This document shows positions 7,958 through 15,497 of a DNA stretch of 64,000 nt, piece by piece. Both the position numbers and the translations under genes were made by a program. Positions within the stretch are counted from its first letter, which is position 1, and each line of letters opens with the position of its first letter. The stretch comes from Polyangia bacterium (lineage in GTDB: Bacteria; Myxococcota_A; Polyangia; Fen-1088): contig DATATI010000083.1 in assembly GCA_036268875.1 (NCBI GenBank), positions 124,001 through 188,000 on the forward strand. The letters run 5' to 3'. A model generated the notes under the pieces. That model saw only the letters and a program-made list of their open reading frames with translations, ran no database searches and had not been told where the DNA came from.

Positions 7958-8995
7958 TCAAACGTGGCGGGCCGGCGTAGCTTTGGCGCCGGCGGCGGCC
8001 GGGCGCGGTTCGGGTGGCGCGTTGGACTTGAGGCCGTTTTCCAAGACCACTGCCAAGCTGCCGCCGACCACCCGCGGAGCGCCGAGCATCTTCGGCCGAC
8101 CCTGGACGTACACCGGCAGCGGCGACGATTCGGCGGCGTCCAGCACCAGCAGATCGCCGATCTGCAGCTCTAGAAGGCGCGAGAAATTGATCCGCGTGCG
8201 GCCCATCTCCACGCACACCTGCACCCGCACCGCCTCCATCTCCCGAGACAGCGCGGCGGCGAAGCGGACGTCCACGCTGCTGCCCTGGCGCGGCGGCGAG
8301 GTCAGCGATTTCTTCACCGGCTCGACGGTGGCGTAGGGAATGGCGATCTGCAGGCGGCCGGTGGCGGCGCCGCTGATCTCGAACGAACACAGGATGGCCA
8401 GGTCGCTGGGCGGGGCCACCATGGCCATGCGCGGATCGGATTCGAAGCGGATCACCTCGGGGTGGAACGGCAGCACTTCGGCCCATGACACCGCCATCGC
8501 CTCGCAGAAGATTCCCAAGAGGTTGCGCAGGACGCGGCGTTCGACGTTGGTCAGATCGGGACGGATGTCGGTCATGCCCGCTTCGAGGCGCGCCTTGCGA
8601 TCGCCGAGCGCGCCGGCCAGCAGCGACCGACACATGGTCGCCTCGACCATCAACACGGCCAGGCCGTGCCCGGGGCCCAGCGACACGATCCACACGGTGT
8701 TGCCGGGGCCGAACAGCGCCGCCACGTCAGAGAACTTCATCAGCGTCGACGCCGCCGGGCTGGCCCGAAGATCCAAGCGCGTGCGCCCGCCCAGATTGCT
8801 GCCGAACACCGACGCGATGCGATCGTTGATCGAATCCAGCGTCGGCATCTGGCCGCGGATGATGCGATCCTGGCTGGTCAGATCGTACGGAACAACCGGC
8901 ACGTCGGCGCGCTCGCCGGCCTCGGCGCCGACACGGCCATCCTGAATGGCCGCCATCAAGGCATCGACTTCGTTCTGATCAAGAGGAGACGACAT
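7958..8995 (-). CDS. fliM: FliM, flagellar motor switch protein
   Basis: 345 residues, normal length. The N-terminus (SSPLDQNEVDALMAAIQDG, residues 2-20) is the conserved phospho-CheY-binding segment, so a chemotaxis system is expected elsewhere in the genome. The middle CheC-like domain contains LTNVERRVLRNLLG, and a C-terminal SpoA domain (NFSRLLELQIGDLLVLD) contacts FliN. It lies 26 bases after the fliL stop and is co-transcribed with it. Confidence 0.97.
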   Translation of the reverse strand: MSSPLDQNEVDALMAAIQDGRVGAEAGERADVPVVPYDLTSQDRIIRGQMPTLDSINDRIASVFGSNLGGRTRLDLRASPAASTLMKFSDVAALFGPGNTVWIVSLGPGHGLAVLMVEATMCRSLLAGALGDRKARLEAGMTDIRPDLTNVERRVLRNLLGIFCEAMAVSWAEVLPFHPEVIRFESDPRMAMVAPPSDLAILCSFEISGAATGRLQIAIPYATVEPVKKSLTSPPRQGSSVDVRFAAALSREMEAVRVQVCVEMGRTRINFSRLLELQIGDLLVLDAAESSPLPVYVQGRPKMLGAPRVVGGSLAVVLENGLKSNAPPEPRPAAAGAKATPARHV

Positions 8996-9021
8996 GGTGG
9001 GTGGTGGTTCCTGGCTCGGCC

Positions 9022-9567
9022 TTATTGAATGATGAAGTCGGTGATGAACACGTTGGTGATGCGCTTGCCGGGGACGATCTCTTCCAGCCGTTTCAAGATC
9101 GCGCCCTTGAGGTCGCGCAACCCGTCGCTACCGCGCAGCTCTTCCGCCGTGCGATCGGTCAGGTAGGCCAGCACGGAGTCGCGAATGGGGGCCGAGCGCT
9201 TTTCGACCAGTCCCTTGGCCGCCTCGTCGGACAGCTCCAGCTCCAACGACATGTGGGCATATCGCTCCACGTCGTTCGATTTCAGCTGCACAGTGAAGTT
9301 GTCGAAACGGACAGTGGGACCGACGGCGCCTTCGTCCTTGCCGTGGCCGCCGTTCTCTTCACCGCCGCCGTGCTCGGATTTCTCCTCGCCGCCCTCTTTC
9401 CCCTTCGCCTCGCCGCCCTCGGCGTGGGCCGACGGCTTTTTCATCACGAAGATCAGGACGCCCACCATGAGGAGCGTGTTGACCACCAAGATCAGAGGGA
9501 GAATCTTGCTCAATCCCCCTTTTGCGGGCGCTTCCGCCGGTGTGCCGGTGTCTTCTGAGTCGGCCAT
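9022..9567 (-). CDS. fliL: FliL, stator-associated membrane protein
   Basis: 181 residues with one membrane helix (about 22-43, ILPLILVVNTLLMVGVLIFVM), a Gly/Glu/His-rich linker and a periplasmic stomatin-like domain starting near VRFDNFTVQLKSND. FliL forms a ring around the stator and supports torque. It is the first gene of the run ending in flhF. Upstream bases hold two CGTCA-N6-TGACG palindromes and a weak sigma-54-like sequence, in the region shared with the divergent HDOD gene. Confidence 0.93.
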   Translation of the reverse strand: MADSEDTGTPAEAPAKGGLSKILPLILVVNTLLMVGVLIFVMKKPSAHAEGGEAKGKEGGEEKSEHGGGEENGGHGKDEGAVGPTVRFDNFTVQLKSNDVERYAHMSLELELSDEAAKGLVEKRSAPIRDSVLAYLTDRTAEELRGSDGLRDLKGAILKRLEEIVPGKRITNVFITDFIIQ

Positions 9568-9656
9568 CTGTCATGCCTCCGTTGTGTACCGACCCATAAA
9601 GCAAGGCCCATACCGAGTGTGGACAGCACGAAGTCGCGGCCGCCTGGTCAGTCCGC

Positions 9657-9701
9657 CGTCACGTCGCTGACGCCAGCCGTCTTTGCGTCACGTTGATGAC
9701 G
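9657..9701. promoter_or_regulatory. Two operator-like 16-bp palindromes (CGTCA-N6-TGACG)
   Basis: CGTCACGTCGCTGACG at 9657-9672 and CGTCACGTTGATGACG at 9686-9701 agree at 14 of 16 positions and start 29 bases apart, close to three helical turns. They lie in the 239-base gap between the divergent fliL (start 9567) and HDOD gene (start 9807). This is the layout expected for a dimeric regulator bound at paired sites. The regulator is unknown. Confidence 0.5.
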
Positions 9702-9734
9702 GGACCGTCGTTGCAGGGAGATCCTTAATAGTCG

Positions 9735-9749
9735 GCAAAATCGTGGCCC
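9735..9749 (-). promoter_or_regulatory. Weak sigma-54-like promoter upstream of fliL
   Basis: Read on the minus strand, GGGCCACGATTTTGC has GG and GC separated by 10 bases, with GGC and TTGC matching the -24/-12 consensus, but the CAC of the -24 element is not kept. Transcription would start near 9723, about 155 bases before fliL, and would carry the paired palindromes in the leader. Without data this remains tentative. Confidence 0.28.
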
Positions 9750-9806
9750 GGCGTGGCTTCTCATAACTAAGGTTTTGCTGCGGCTCTACCGAATGCTTGA
9801 CTCGCG

Positions 9807-10787
9807 ATGGCTGCAGACCCTGGTTCACGATCAGCTCTCTCCAACGCCGCCACCACCAGCGGGCGCGCGACGACGGGAAACATGAACGTGACAGGCGCCC
9901 GATCCACGCAGACGATCTCGATCGCCCAGACCGCGCCCCTGCGCATCGACCATCTGGCCGACAACATCTTCAACGACACCAAAGCTCTGCGCCGCTCGCT
10001 GCCGGAGGTGGCCGCCGAAGCGCTGGAGCTGTGCAGCCGATCCAGCGCCGACGCCAACGCCATGGAGCGAACGCTGGCCCGCGATCCGTTCATCAGCGCC
10101 CAGGTCATCTCGATCGCCAACTCGGCGCTGTTCGCACCCAAGATGCCGATCCTGGGCGTGCGCGACGCCGTCGTGCGCATTGGCCTCGATGCTCTACGCG
10201 ACGTGGTGCTGATGGTGGTGACCAACTCGACGATGTTCCGCGTGCGCGGTTTCGAAGGGCGCGTGGAGAACATCCGTCGCGGCATGCTGGCCTCGGCGTC
10301 CGCCGCGCGCCAATTGGCCAAGGCCATGCGGGTCGAGTCCGAGTACGGATTTCTGGCCGGCCTGCTCCACAACATCGGCGAGCTGGTGCTGCTCGAGCGC
10401 TGCGTGCACGAAGGCATCGTCACGCCGCAGCTGCTGGACGATCCCACCGAAGGCCAGGTCCTGCGCGATCGCATCCATTTCCACCACACGCGCGTCGGCG
10501 CCGCCTTGTGCCGCGCCTGGAAGCTTCCCGCCGGCGTCACCGAAGCCGCCGAGTTCCACCACGACTACAGCGCCGGCGGCAAACGCCGTTTCGCCGCGCA
10601 GTTGATCGCCGCCGCCGACGCCATCGGCGAATTCTGCATGCCCGGCTCGCAATCGGTCGAGCCCACCACCGTGCCCGCGGTGCAGGAATTGAAGCTTCCC
10701 GCCGAACAGATCAAGAGCATCAGCGCCTCCGTCAAAAGCGAGCTGCCCGGTCTGTTCGCCACCGGATCGACCGCGCAGCCGCGCTGA
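9807..10787 (+). CDS. HDOD-domain signalling protein
   Basis: 326 residues; the HDOD domain covers roughly 50-280. The family resembles HD phosphohydrolases but usually lacks the full metal-binding set and acts as a signalling scaffold. Visible marks are LARDPFISAQVISIANSALF, a helix with GLLHNIGELVLLE, and the histidine pairs HFHHTRVG and FHHDY. It is the only plus-strand gene within the flagellar island and is divergent from fliL, with operator-like palindromes between them. ATG 9807 is used; ATG 9882 is a reasonable alternative because neither has a strong ribosome-binding site. Confidence 0.85.
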   Translation: MAADPGSRSALSNAATTSGRATTGNMNVTGARSTQTISIAQTAPLRIDHLADNIFNDTKALRRSLPEVAAEALELCSRSSADANAMERTLARDPFISAQVISIANSALFAPKMPILGVRDAVVRIGLDALRDVVLMVVTNSTMFRVRGFEGRVENIRRGMLASASAARQLAKAMRVESEYGFLAGLLHNIGELVLLERCVHEGIVTPQLLDDPTEGQVLRDRIHFHHTRVGAALCRAWKLPAGVTEAAEFHHDYSAGGKRRFAAQLIAAADAIGEFCMPGSQSVEPTTVPAVQELKLPAEQIKSISASVKSELPGLFATGSTAQPR

Positions 10788-10829
10788 GCGGGCGACGCGA
10801 ATAGCGCGCGAGCCGGCTTCGCTGTCGCG

Positions 10830-11036
10830 GGGGTGGGGTTTGGCCTGGCGGGGGACGGGGTTCTTACGCGGCCGCGGCGGTGTTGGTTCTGGCAGTAACG
10901 AATCAGTCTGCCAACGACGACTTTCTTTTCACCTTCAACCAGCGGCCGCACGGGAACCCCTCGATCCTCGGCTGGCAACCGGCCGCTGCGCGGCCGGAGC
11001 GCCTCCTCACGCCCCCGCCAGTCCAAACCCCACCCC
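10830..11036. repeat. 207-bp imperfect palindrome downstream of HDOD gene
   Basis: The 25-base outer arms at 10830-10854 and 11012-11036 pair with one mismatch (GGGGTGGGGTTTGG followed by CTGGCGGGGG). Further in, both arms share GGGGTTC and GCGGCCGC. The right arm holds an extra insertion of about 50 bases that includes its own hairpin at 10979-10997. It may act as a transcription barrier between the convergent genes or be a decayed MITE-like element. Confidence 0.75.
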
Positions 11037-11069
11037 GCTGCGCTCCGCCTTAACCCACGATTGAACCGG

Positions 11070-11091
11070 AGATCCGGATCAGATCCGGATC
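11070..11091. repeat. Tandem 11-bp repeat AGATCCGGATC
   Basis: Two exact head-to-tail copies of AGATCCGGATC, each containing the perfect 10-bp palindrome GATCCGGATC. They lie between the two large palindromes. The role is unknown; a paired protein-binding site is possible. Confidence 0.6.
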
Positions 11092-11126
11092 CGTTTCGAT
11101 ACTCACGTTGGGTGCTCTTGTTGCGA

Positions 11127-11310
11127 GCCGGCGCAGCGTGGGCGGGTGGCGCGGAGTGGAGGGGACCCAGCGGGTTGGTTCGTCGGGCCTCGTCCCTCGG
11201 CGCTATAAATTCATTGGTCGCTTGGTCTGGGCTCTCGCACGCCGGCCCGACGAGCCAACCCGCTGGGAAGGCGTCCACGCAGCGAAAGGATCCGCCCACG
11301 CGTAGCCGGC
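11127..11310. repeat. 184-bp imperfect palindrome next to dprE2-like gene
   Basis: Outer arms 11127-11145 and 11292-11310 match at 16 of 19 positions (GCCGGC...GCGTGGGCGG). Inner arms 11166-11189 and 11244-11267 match at 23 of 24 (CCCAGCGGGTTGG...CGTCGGGCC). The centre is AT-richer (CTATAAATTCATTGG). It ends 15 bases before the dprE2-like stop codon. Its length matches the other two palindromes in the window, although the sequences differ. Confidence 0.78.
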
Positions 11311-11325
11311 GCACGCCACAGGATT

Positions 11326-12099
11326 CTAAAATCCAATTCGCCGCATCACCAACCGCGGCAGCGCCCGAATCACCAGCATCACCAGCGCCCACATTCCAGG
11401 CGCATACAGCACCGGTTTGCCGCGATCGATTGCCTTCACCACCTGCGCCGCCACGCCCTCCGCCGTGCCGGCGAACGGCGGCGGCTTGAGTCCCTCGGTC
11501 ATGCCGGTCTTGACGAAGCCCGGCTTCACACAGACCGTGCGCAGCCCGGCGGCGCGGAATTTGTGGTCCAGGCCTTCCAGGTAATGCGTCAGGCCGGCCT
11601 TGGCCGCGCCGTACAGGATGACCGGCTTGCGCCCACGCTCGCCCGCCACCGAACTGAAAACGCACAGCGTGCCTCCGCCCCGCGCCAAAAGACGCACCCG
11701 CGCCTCTTCGCAGAAGACCACGGTGTTGGCGAAATCGACGGTCAGCAGGCGGCGGCAGAGCGCGCGATCGTTCTCCAGGCGATCCTGCGTGGCAAACAGG
11801 CCGGCGGTGATGACGACGGTGTCGAACCCGCCCAGCTCCGCGTCCGCTTCGTCCAGCGCGCGCCCGAAGCCGTCGGGATTTTCCAGATCGCAGACCGCGA
11901 ACCCCACCCGCGCCGGTTCCGCCTGACCGGTGGCGCGCCCGGCCGCGGTCGCGCCGGCGCGCGCCCGTAGATCGCCGGCGCTGCGCTGCAGATCGTTGCC
12001 GTCGCGGCCCAGCAGGAAAAGGCGATCCCCGCGCGCCACCAGCTGCCGGGCCAGGGCGCGGCCGATCCCTTTCGTCGCGCCCAGGAAGACCGCCTTCAC
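11326..12099 (-). CDS. dprE2: DprE2-like short-chain dehydrogenase
   Basis: 257-residue SDR protein. Translation most likely starts at GTG 12099, overlapping the upstream stop as GTGA. The NAD-binding GATKGIG is at about residues 7-13, with FSSVAGERG and the catalytic YGAAKAG further on. The C-terminal end (YAPGMWALVMLVIRALPRLVMRRI) closely resembles mycobacterial DprE2, the keto-reductase of the decaprenylphosphoryl-arabinose pathway. Coupling to a DprE1-like oxidase supports a two-step 2'-epimerisation of a lipid-linked sugar. Whether the substrate is ribose is inference; no arabinosyltransferase gene is visible. Confidence 0.85.
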   Translation of the reverse strand: MKAVFLGATKGIGRALARQLVARGDRLFLLGRDGNDLQRSAGDLRARAGATAAGRATGQAEPARVGFAVCDLENPDGFGRALDEADAELGGFDTVVITAGLFATQDRLENDRALCRRLLTVDFANTVVFCEEARVRLLARGGGTLCVFSSVAGERGRKPVILYGAAKAGLTHYLEGLDHKFRAAGLRTVCVKPGFVKTGMTEGLKPPPFAGTAEGVAAQVVKAIDRGKPVLYAPGMWALVMLVIRALPRLVMRRIGF

Positions 12100-13430
12100 G
12101 GCTTGTCCCCGAAAAGCCGCACGGATTGAGCGCTGCGCAGTTTTCCTTCCGGATCCCACTTGCGCCGGATGGCCAGCCATTCGTCCAGGCGCGGCTCCAT
12201 GGCGCGAAAGTGTTCGGGCCGGGTGAAGGCGTCTTTCGTCAGGTAGATGCGCCCGCCTTCTTTGATCACCTGTTCGTTCAGCGCGTCGATCAGCTCTTGC
12301 GTGTCGTCGCGGACCGCGATGTCCAGGGCGATGGAGATCCCCGGCTTGGGAAATGACAGCAGGCCCAGTCCTTCAGGCCCGCAGTCCTTGATCACGCAGA
12401 GAAACGAAGCCCCGCCGTGCGCCACCAACACCTCGAGAAAACGCCGGGCCGCGCCCCGTCCCGCCGATTCGGGCAAGACGCACTGGTGCTGGGTCATGCC
12501 GCGCTTGCCGTAGATGCGGTTCCAGTTGCGCAGGGCATCCAGCGGGTAGAAGTACGTCTCCGGGTGAACGATGCCGCGTTGGTGGCGCCGCAGGTGTCGC
12601 CAGTACAGCACCGGATTCATCAGCTTCACGGACAGCCGGCCCATCGCGAACGGAGGCAAATTGAACGGCACCGAAAAACGGCCCTTGGGGCGCGGTGGGT
12701 GAGCCGGCGCCTCCGACGGTTCGGCCCAGCGGCCTTTGAACAGCGTTCCGCGTCCGAGGCGCTTGCCGCCCGACGTGCAATCGATCCATCCGACGGTCAT
12801 CGGCCAGCGCGGGCCCGCCTCCTTCAAGCCGTGGATGAACTGATCGATGTCGCTGATCCGTTCGCTCTCCCCGTAGATCCACGGCGACGGCACCCGGGCC
12901 AGGCGAAAGCCGACCTCCAGAATGTGGCCGGTGAGGCCCATGCCGCCCAGCGTGGCCCGGAACAGATCGCGCTCCACCGTCGGAGAACAGGTCAGCACGC
13001 GCCCATCGGCGACCCGCAACGTCAGGCTGGTGACGTGGGCACCGAAGCAGCCTTCGCGGTGGTGGTTCTTGCCGTGAATGTCGGCCGCCACCATCCCGCC
13101 CAGGGTCACGTACTGCGTACCGGGCGTGACCGGGGTGAAGAATCCCTGCGGCAAAAACACCCGATAAAGATCGCGCAGCGACAGGCCCGCCTCGGCGCGG
13201 ATGTCACCCGTCTGCGGATCAAACGACAGGATACGGTCGGCCAGCGTGCTGCTGACCACCTCGGCGTCACCGGGCGCCGGCAACGACGAATCACCGTACG
13301 AACGCCCAAGGCCGCGCGACAGCGGATGGCCGACGGTCACCCGCGCCAGATCCTCGGACCGCACCTCGTGTCCGGGAACCACGGGCGAGCGCCCCCATCC
13401 GGAGAGCGTCGGTGTCGCTGAGCCGTTCAC
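12096..13430 (-). CDS. dprE1: DprE1-like FAD-dependent oxidase
   Basis: 444 residues, close to the DprE1 length. The FAD_binding_4 domain has SRGLGRSYGD (about 38-47), the flavin-site DIHGKNHH and LGGMGLTG; the C-terminal half has FYPLDALRNWNRIYG, LSFPKPG and YLTKDAF with the conserved lysine. It would oxidise the 2'-hydroxyl of a polyprenyl-phosphosugar before reduction by the overlapping SDR. The residue aligning with the benzothiazinone-reactive cysteine of mycobacterial DprE1 appears to be alanine (SIALDIAV). The start is GTG 13430, only 42 bases after motB, so it may be co-transcribed with the stator genes. Confidence 0.88.
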   Translation of the reverse strand: MNGSATPTLSGWGRSPVVPGHEVRSEDLARVTVGHPLSRGLGRSYGDSSLPAPGDAEVVSSTLADRILSFDPQTGDIRAEAGLSLRDLYRVFLPQGFFTPVTPGTQYVTLGGMVAADIHGKNHHREGCFGAHVTSLTLRVADGRVLTCSPTVERDLFRATLGGMGLTGHILEVGFRLARVPSPWIYGESERISDIDQFIHGLKEAGPRWPMTVGWIDCTSGGKRLGRGTLFKGRWAEPSEAPAHPPRPKGRFSVPFNLPPFAMGRLSVKLMNPVLYWRHLRRHQRGIVHPETYFYPLDALRNWNRIYGKRGMTQHQCVLPESAGRGAARRFLEVLVAHGGASFLCVIKDCGPEGLGLLSFPKPGISIALDIAVRDDTQELIDALNEQVIKEGGRIYLTKDAFTRPEHFRAMEPRLDEWLAIRRKWDPEGKLRSAQSVRLFGDKP

Positions 13431-13472
13431 GTCGACGGAATTTACCAGGCCCGGCGCGGTTCGTCGCTGTCG

Positions 13473-14237
13473 CTACGGCTGCTCGCCGCTTGGCACCAGC
13501 GTCACCACCATCTCGATGCGGCGGTTGGCCTCGCGCCCGGCGGCGTCGGCGTTCGAAGCGATCGGCCGCGTCGACCCGTAGCCGGCCGCCCCCAGCAGCT
13601 TGCCGTCCATGTGGTGCGCGCCCTGGATGTACGCCGCCACCGCGGCGGCGCGCGACGTGGACAGCTCCCAGTTGTCGCGAAAGCGCCCGCCCGCGCGCGT
13701 ATCGTCGGTGTGCCCTTCCACGCGCAGGGGCAGGCCCAGGCCGACCAGCTCGTCAGCGATCACGTCCAGGACCGGGATCATCTCGGGGCGCAGCGCCGCC
13801 TGCGACGGATCGAAGAAGTGCGACGCCGAGATGCGCACCGTCAGGTGATCGTGTTCGATGTCCACCTGCACGGCGGCCTTCTCCGGGCGCAGCTGCAGAT
13901 ACCGGCTGAGGCGCTTGTCGATGCGCTTGCGCAGCGCCTCGGCGACGGCGCGCTGGCGGGTCTTGGGCACGTCGTTGACGCCGCCCCGGGTCTCCTTGCA
14001 CTTGCCGCCCTCGGTGGGCGGCCCTTCGAAGATGGGCATCTTGTCGATGCCGCCCGTGCCCTGAAAGTGCAGCGCGAACTTGATCGACTGCGCCACCGTG
14101 GCCATGCGCTTGTTGTCGACGCGGCTGATCGAATACATGACGACGAAGAACGCGAACAGCAGCGTGATGAAGTCCGCGTAGGACACCAGCCACCGCTCGT
14201 GGTTCTCGTGCTCTTCTTCGTGCTTCTTTTTCGCCAT
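13473..14237 (-). CDS. motB: MotB, flagellar stator protein with OmpA-like domain
   Basis: 254 residues. A charged N-terminus (MAKKKHEEEHENHERW) leads into one membrane helix with the proton-carrying aspartate in SYADFITLLFAFFVVMYSISR (Asp about 22). The C-terminal OmpA-like domain (about 135-245) has VEGHTDDTRAGGRFRDNWELSTSRA, which binds peptidoglycan. It lies 27 bases after motA. A MotE-type helper is encoded at 20367-21143. Confidence 0.96.
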   Translation of the reverse strand: MAKKKHEEEHENHERWLVSYADFITLLFAFFVVMYSISRVDNKRMATVAQSIKFALHFQGTGGIDKMPIFEGPPTEGGKCKETRGGVNDVPKTRQRAVAEALRKRIDKRLSRYLQLRPEKAAVQVDIEHDHLTVRISASHFFDPSQAALRPEMIPVLDVIADELVGLGLPLRVEGHTDDTRAGGRFRDNWELSTSRAAAVAAYIQGAHHMDGKLLGAAGYGSTRPIASNADAAGREANRRIEMVVTLVPSGEQP

Positions 14238-14264
14238 TGTTCGCTTTCAACCGGGCCGGCGCGG

Positions 14265-15041
14265 TTATTTTTCTTTCTCTTTTTCGTGTCCGCCGCCGTG
14301 GCCGCCCGCGTACGCCGCCAGCTTCTCCTCCAGCACGCGCGGGTTCAGGCCGGCCTGGATGGACAGCACGCCCTCGGCGATGATGGTCTTGCGCTCGCGT
14401 TCCAGGACCAGCTTGCGCTTCAGCTTGTTGGCCACCGGCAAGAAGAAAAGATTGGCCAGGCCCACGCCGTACACCGTCGCCACGAACGCGGTGGCGATGC
14501 CGCCACCCAGCTTCGACGGATCGGACAGGTTCTCCATGACGTGAATCAGGCCGAGCACCGCGCCCAGGATTCCGACCGTGGGAGCAAACCCTCCACCCGA
14601 CTCCCAGACCTTGGCGGCCACGTTGCCTTCTTCGAATTCCGCGTGCACCTGCGCTTCCAATGAATCGCGCGCCACCGCCGCATCGACGCCGTCGACCAGA
14701 AAACCGACCGCCCGCTTCAGGAACGGATCCTTGAGCTCTGCCAGGCGCTGCTCCAGAGCCAGCACGCCTTCGCGGCGCGCCACGCCCGCCAGATCGACCA
14801 CCTGCTTGATCAATTCTGGGATATCACTCTTTTTATTTTTGAAGGCGTCTTTGCCCATTTTCAGGCCGCGCACAAAGTCGCTCATCGGAAACGCCACCGC
14901 GACCGCGCCGATGGTGCCGCCGATGACGATGATCGCCGCCGTCGCCTGCATCAGCGATCCGGCGTGCCCGCCCTCCAGCGCCTGCCCGCCCAGAATGCAA
15001 GCAATCGCGAAGACGATGCCGCCTATCGACGTAATATCCAT
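14265..15041 (-). CDS. motA: MotA, flagellar stator protein
   Basis: 258 residues, a normal MotA with four membrane helices. The first is MDITSIGGIVFAIACILGG, and helices 3-4 carry GGGFAPTVGILGAVLGLIHVM and GIATAFVATVYGVGLANLFFLP, the pore-lining part of the family. The large cytoplasmic loop contains the charged stretch that meets FliG. The His/Gly/Lys-rich tail is a local feature. It follows flbD by two bases. Confidence 0.97.
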   Translation of the reverse strand: MDITSIGGIVFAIACILGGQALEGGHAGSLMQATAAIIVIGGTIGAVAVAFPMSDFVRGLKMGKDAFKNKKSDIPELIKQVVDLAGVARREGVLALEQRLAELKDPFLKRAVGFLVDGVDAAVARDSLEAQVHAEFEEGNVAAKVWESGGGFAPTVGILGAVLGLIHVMENLSDPSKLGGGIATAFVATVYGVGLANLFFLPVANKLKRKLVLERERKTIIAEGVLSIQAGLNPRVLEEKLAAYAGGHGGGHEKEKEK

Positions 15042-15043
15042 GA

Positions 15044-15343
15044 TTACGTCCCCCGGCCCGCCGGGCCGCTGTCGTCGTCGGTGGCCTCGCCGTTGGCGCT
15101 CTCCGCCAGCGCGGCCGCCACGTCATGCCGATCCGCGCGCACACCCGGCCCCTGCAAGACGCGATGCCGAAAGGCCGCCGCCCGCTCGACGACCTCTTCG
15201 ACGGGTTCCTTGACCATGATCCGATCGCCCGTCGTCAAAGTGATGACCGTGTCTGGGGTCTTTTCGACAGTGACAATGAGGTCAGTGTTGATGACCACCT
15301 CGCTGCCTCCCAGTCGCGTGAGAAAAATCATTCGGTTACCCAT
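15044..15343 (-). CDS. flbD: FlbD-family small protein
   Basis: 99 residues. The conserved core MIFLTRLGGSEVVINTDLIVTVEKTPDTVITLTTGDRIMVKEPVEEVVERA is the whole of a classic FlbD; the C-terminal 35 residues are an extension. This family is almost always found beside motA or flgE; its function is not settled, and despite the name it is not a response regulator. ATG 15343 is chosen because of the AGGTAGGT just upstream; ATG 15331 (MIFLTRL) is the alternative and the usual family start. Confidence 0.85.
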   Translation of the reverse strand: MGNRMIFLTRLGGSEVVINTDLIVTVEKTPDTVITLTTGDRIMVKEPVEEVVERAAAFRHRVLQGPGVRADRHDVAAALAESANGEATDDDSGPAGRGT

Positions 15344-15407
15344 ACCTACCTGTGCTGGTTCTCCATCGGCATATTCCCGCCCGCCCTTTACGCCCCCACC
15401 GGAACCC

Positions 15408-15449
15408 GCGGAGGGGAGAGCCGACCTCTCCCCTCCGCTTATTTTTTTT
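15408..15449 (+). terminator. Perfect 13-bp hairpin with T-tract, antisense to the operon
   Basis: GCGGAGGGGAGAG (15408-15420), loop CCGAC and the exact complement CTCTCCCCTCCGC (15426-15438) are followed by TTATTTTTTTT. This is a textbook intrinsic terminator for plus-strand RNA. It lies between flgE and flbD, which are read on the minus strand, so it would stop antisense transcription. In the sense RNA the same bases form a strong hairpin preceded by an A-tract, which could mark a processing point or set relative expression of flgE and the motAB genes. Confidence 0.75.
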
Positions 15450-15497
15450 GTCACGTCCGACTCTGTCTGCATCCCGCGAGGCGGGCGCAGCGAGCGA

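Larger units (their letters stand above)
10788..11325. other. Gene-free convergent region with nested palindromes (538 bases)
   Basis: The region lies between the ends of the plus-strand HDOD gene and the minus-strand dprE2-like gene. It contains two large imperfect palindromes and a tandem 11-mer (separate entries) plus a perfect 8-bp hairpin, CCGGCCGC-TGC-GCGGCCGG, at 10979-10997. Open frames crossing it are low-complexity and look like artefacts of GC-rich DNA. Confidence 0.7.

Noticed and set aside
10565-11665. 366-residue minus-strand frame across the HDOD end, the palindromes and the dprE2-like end
   Set aside because: It is antisense to one gene, out of frame with another and crosses palindromic DNA; the peptide is low complexity without recognisable features.
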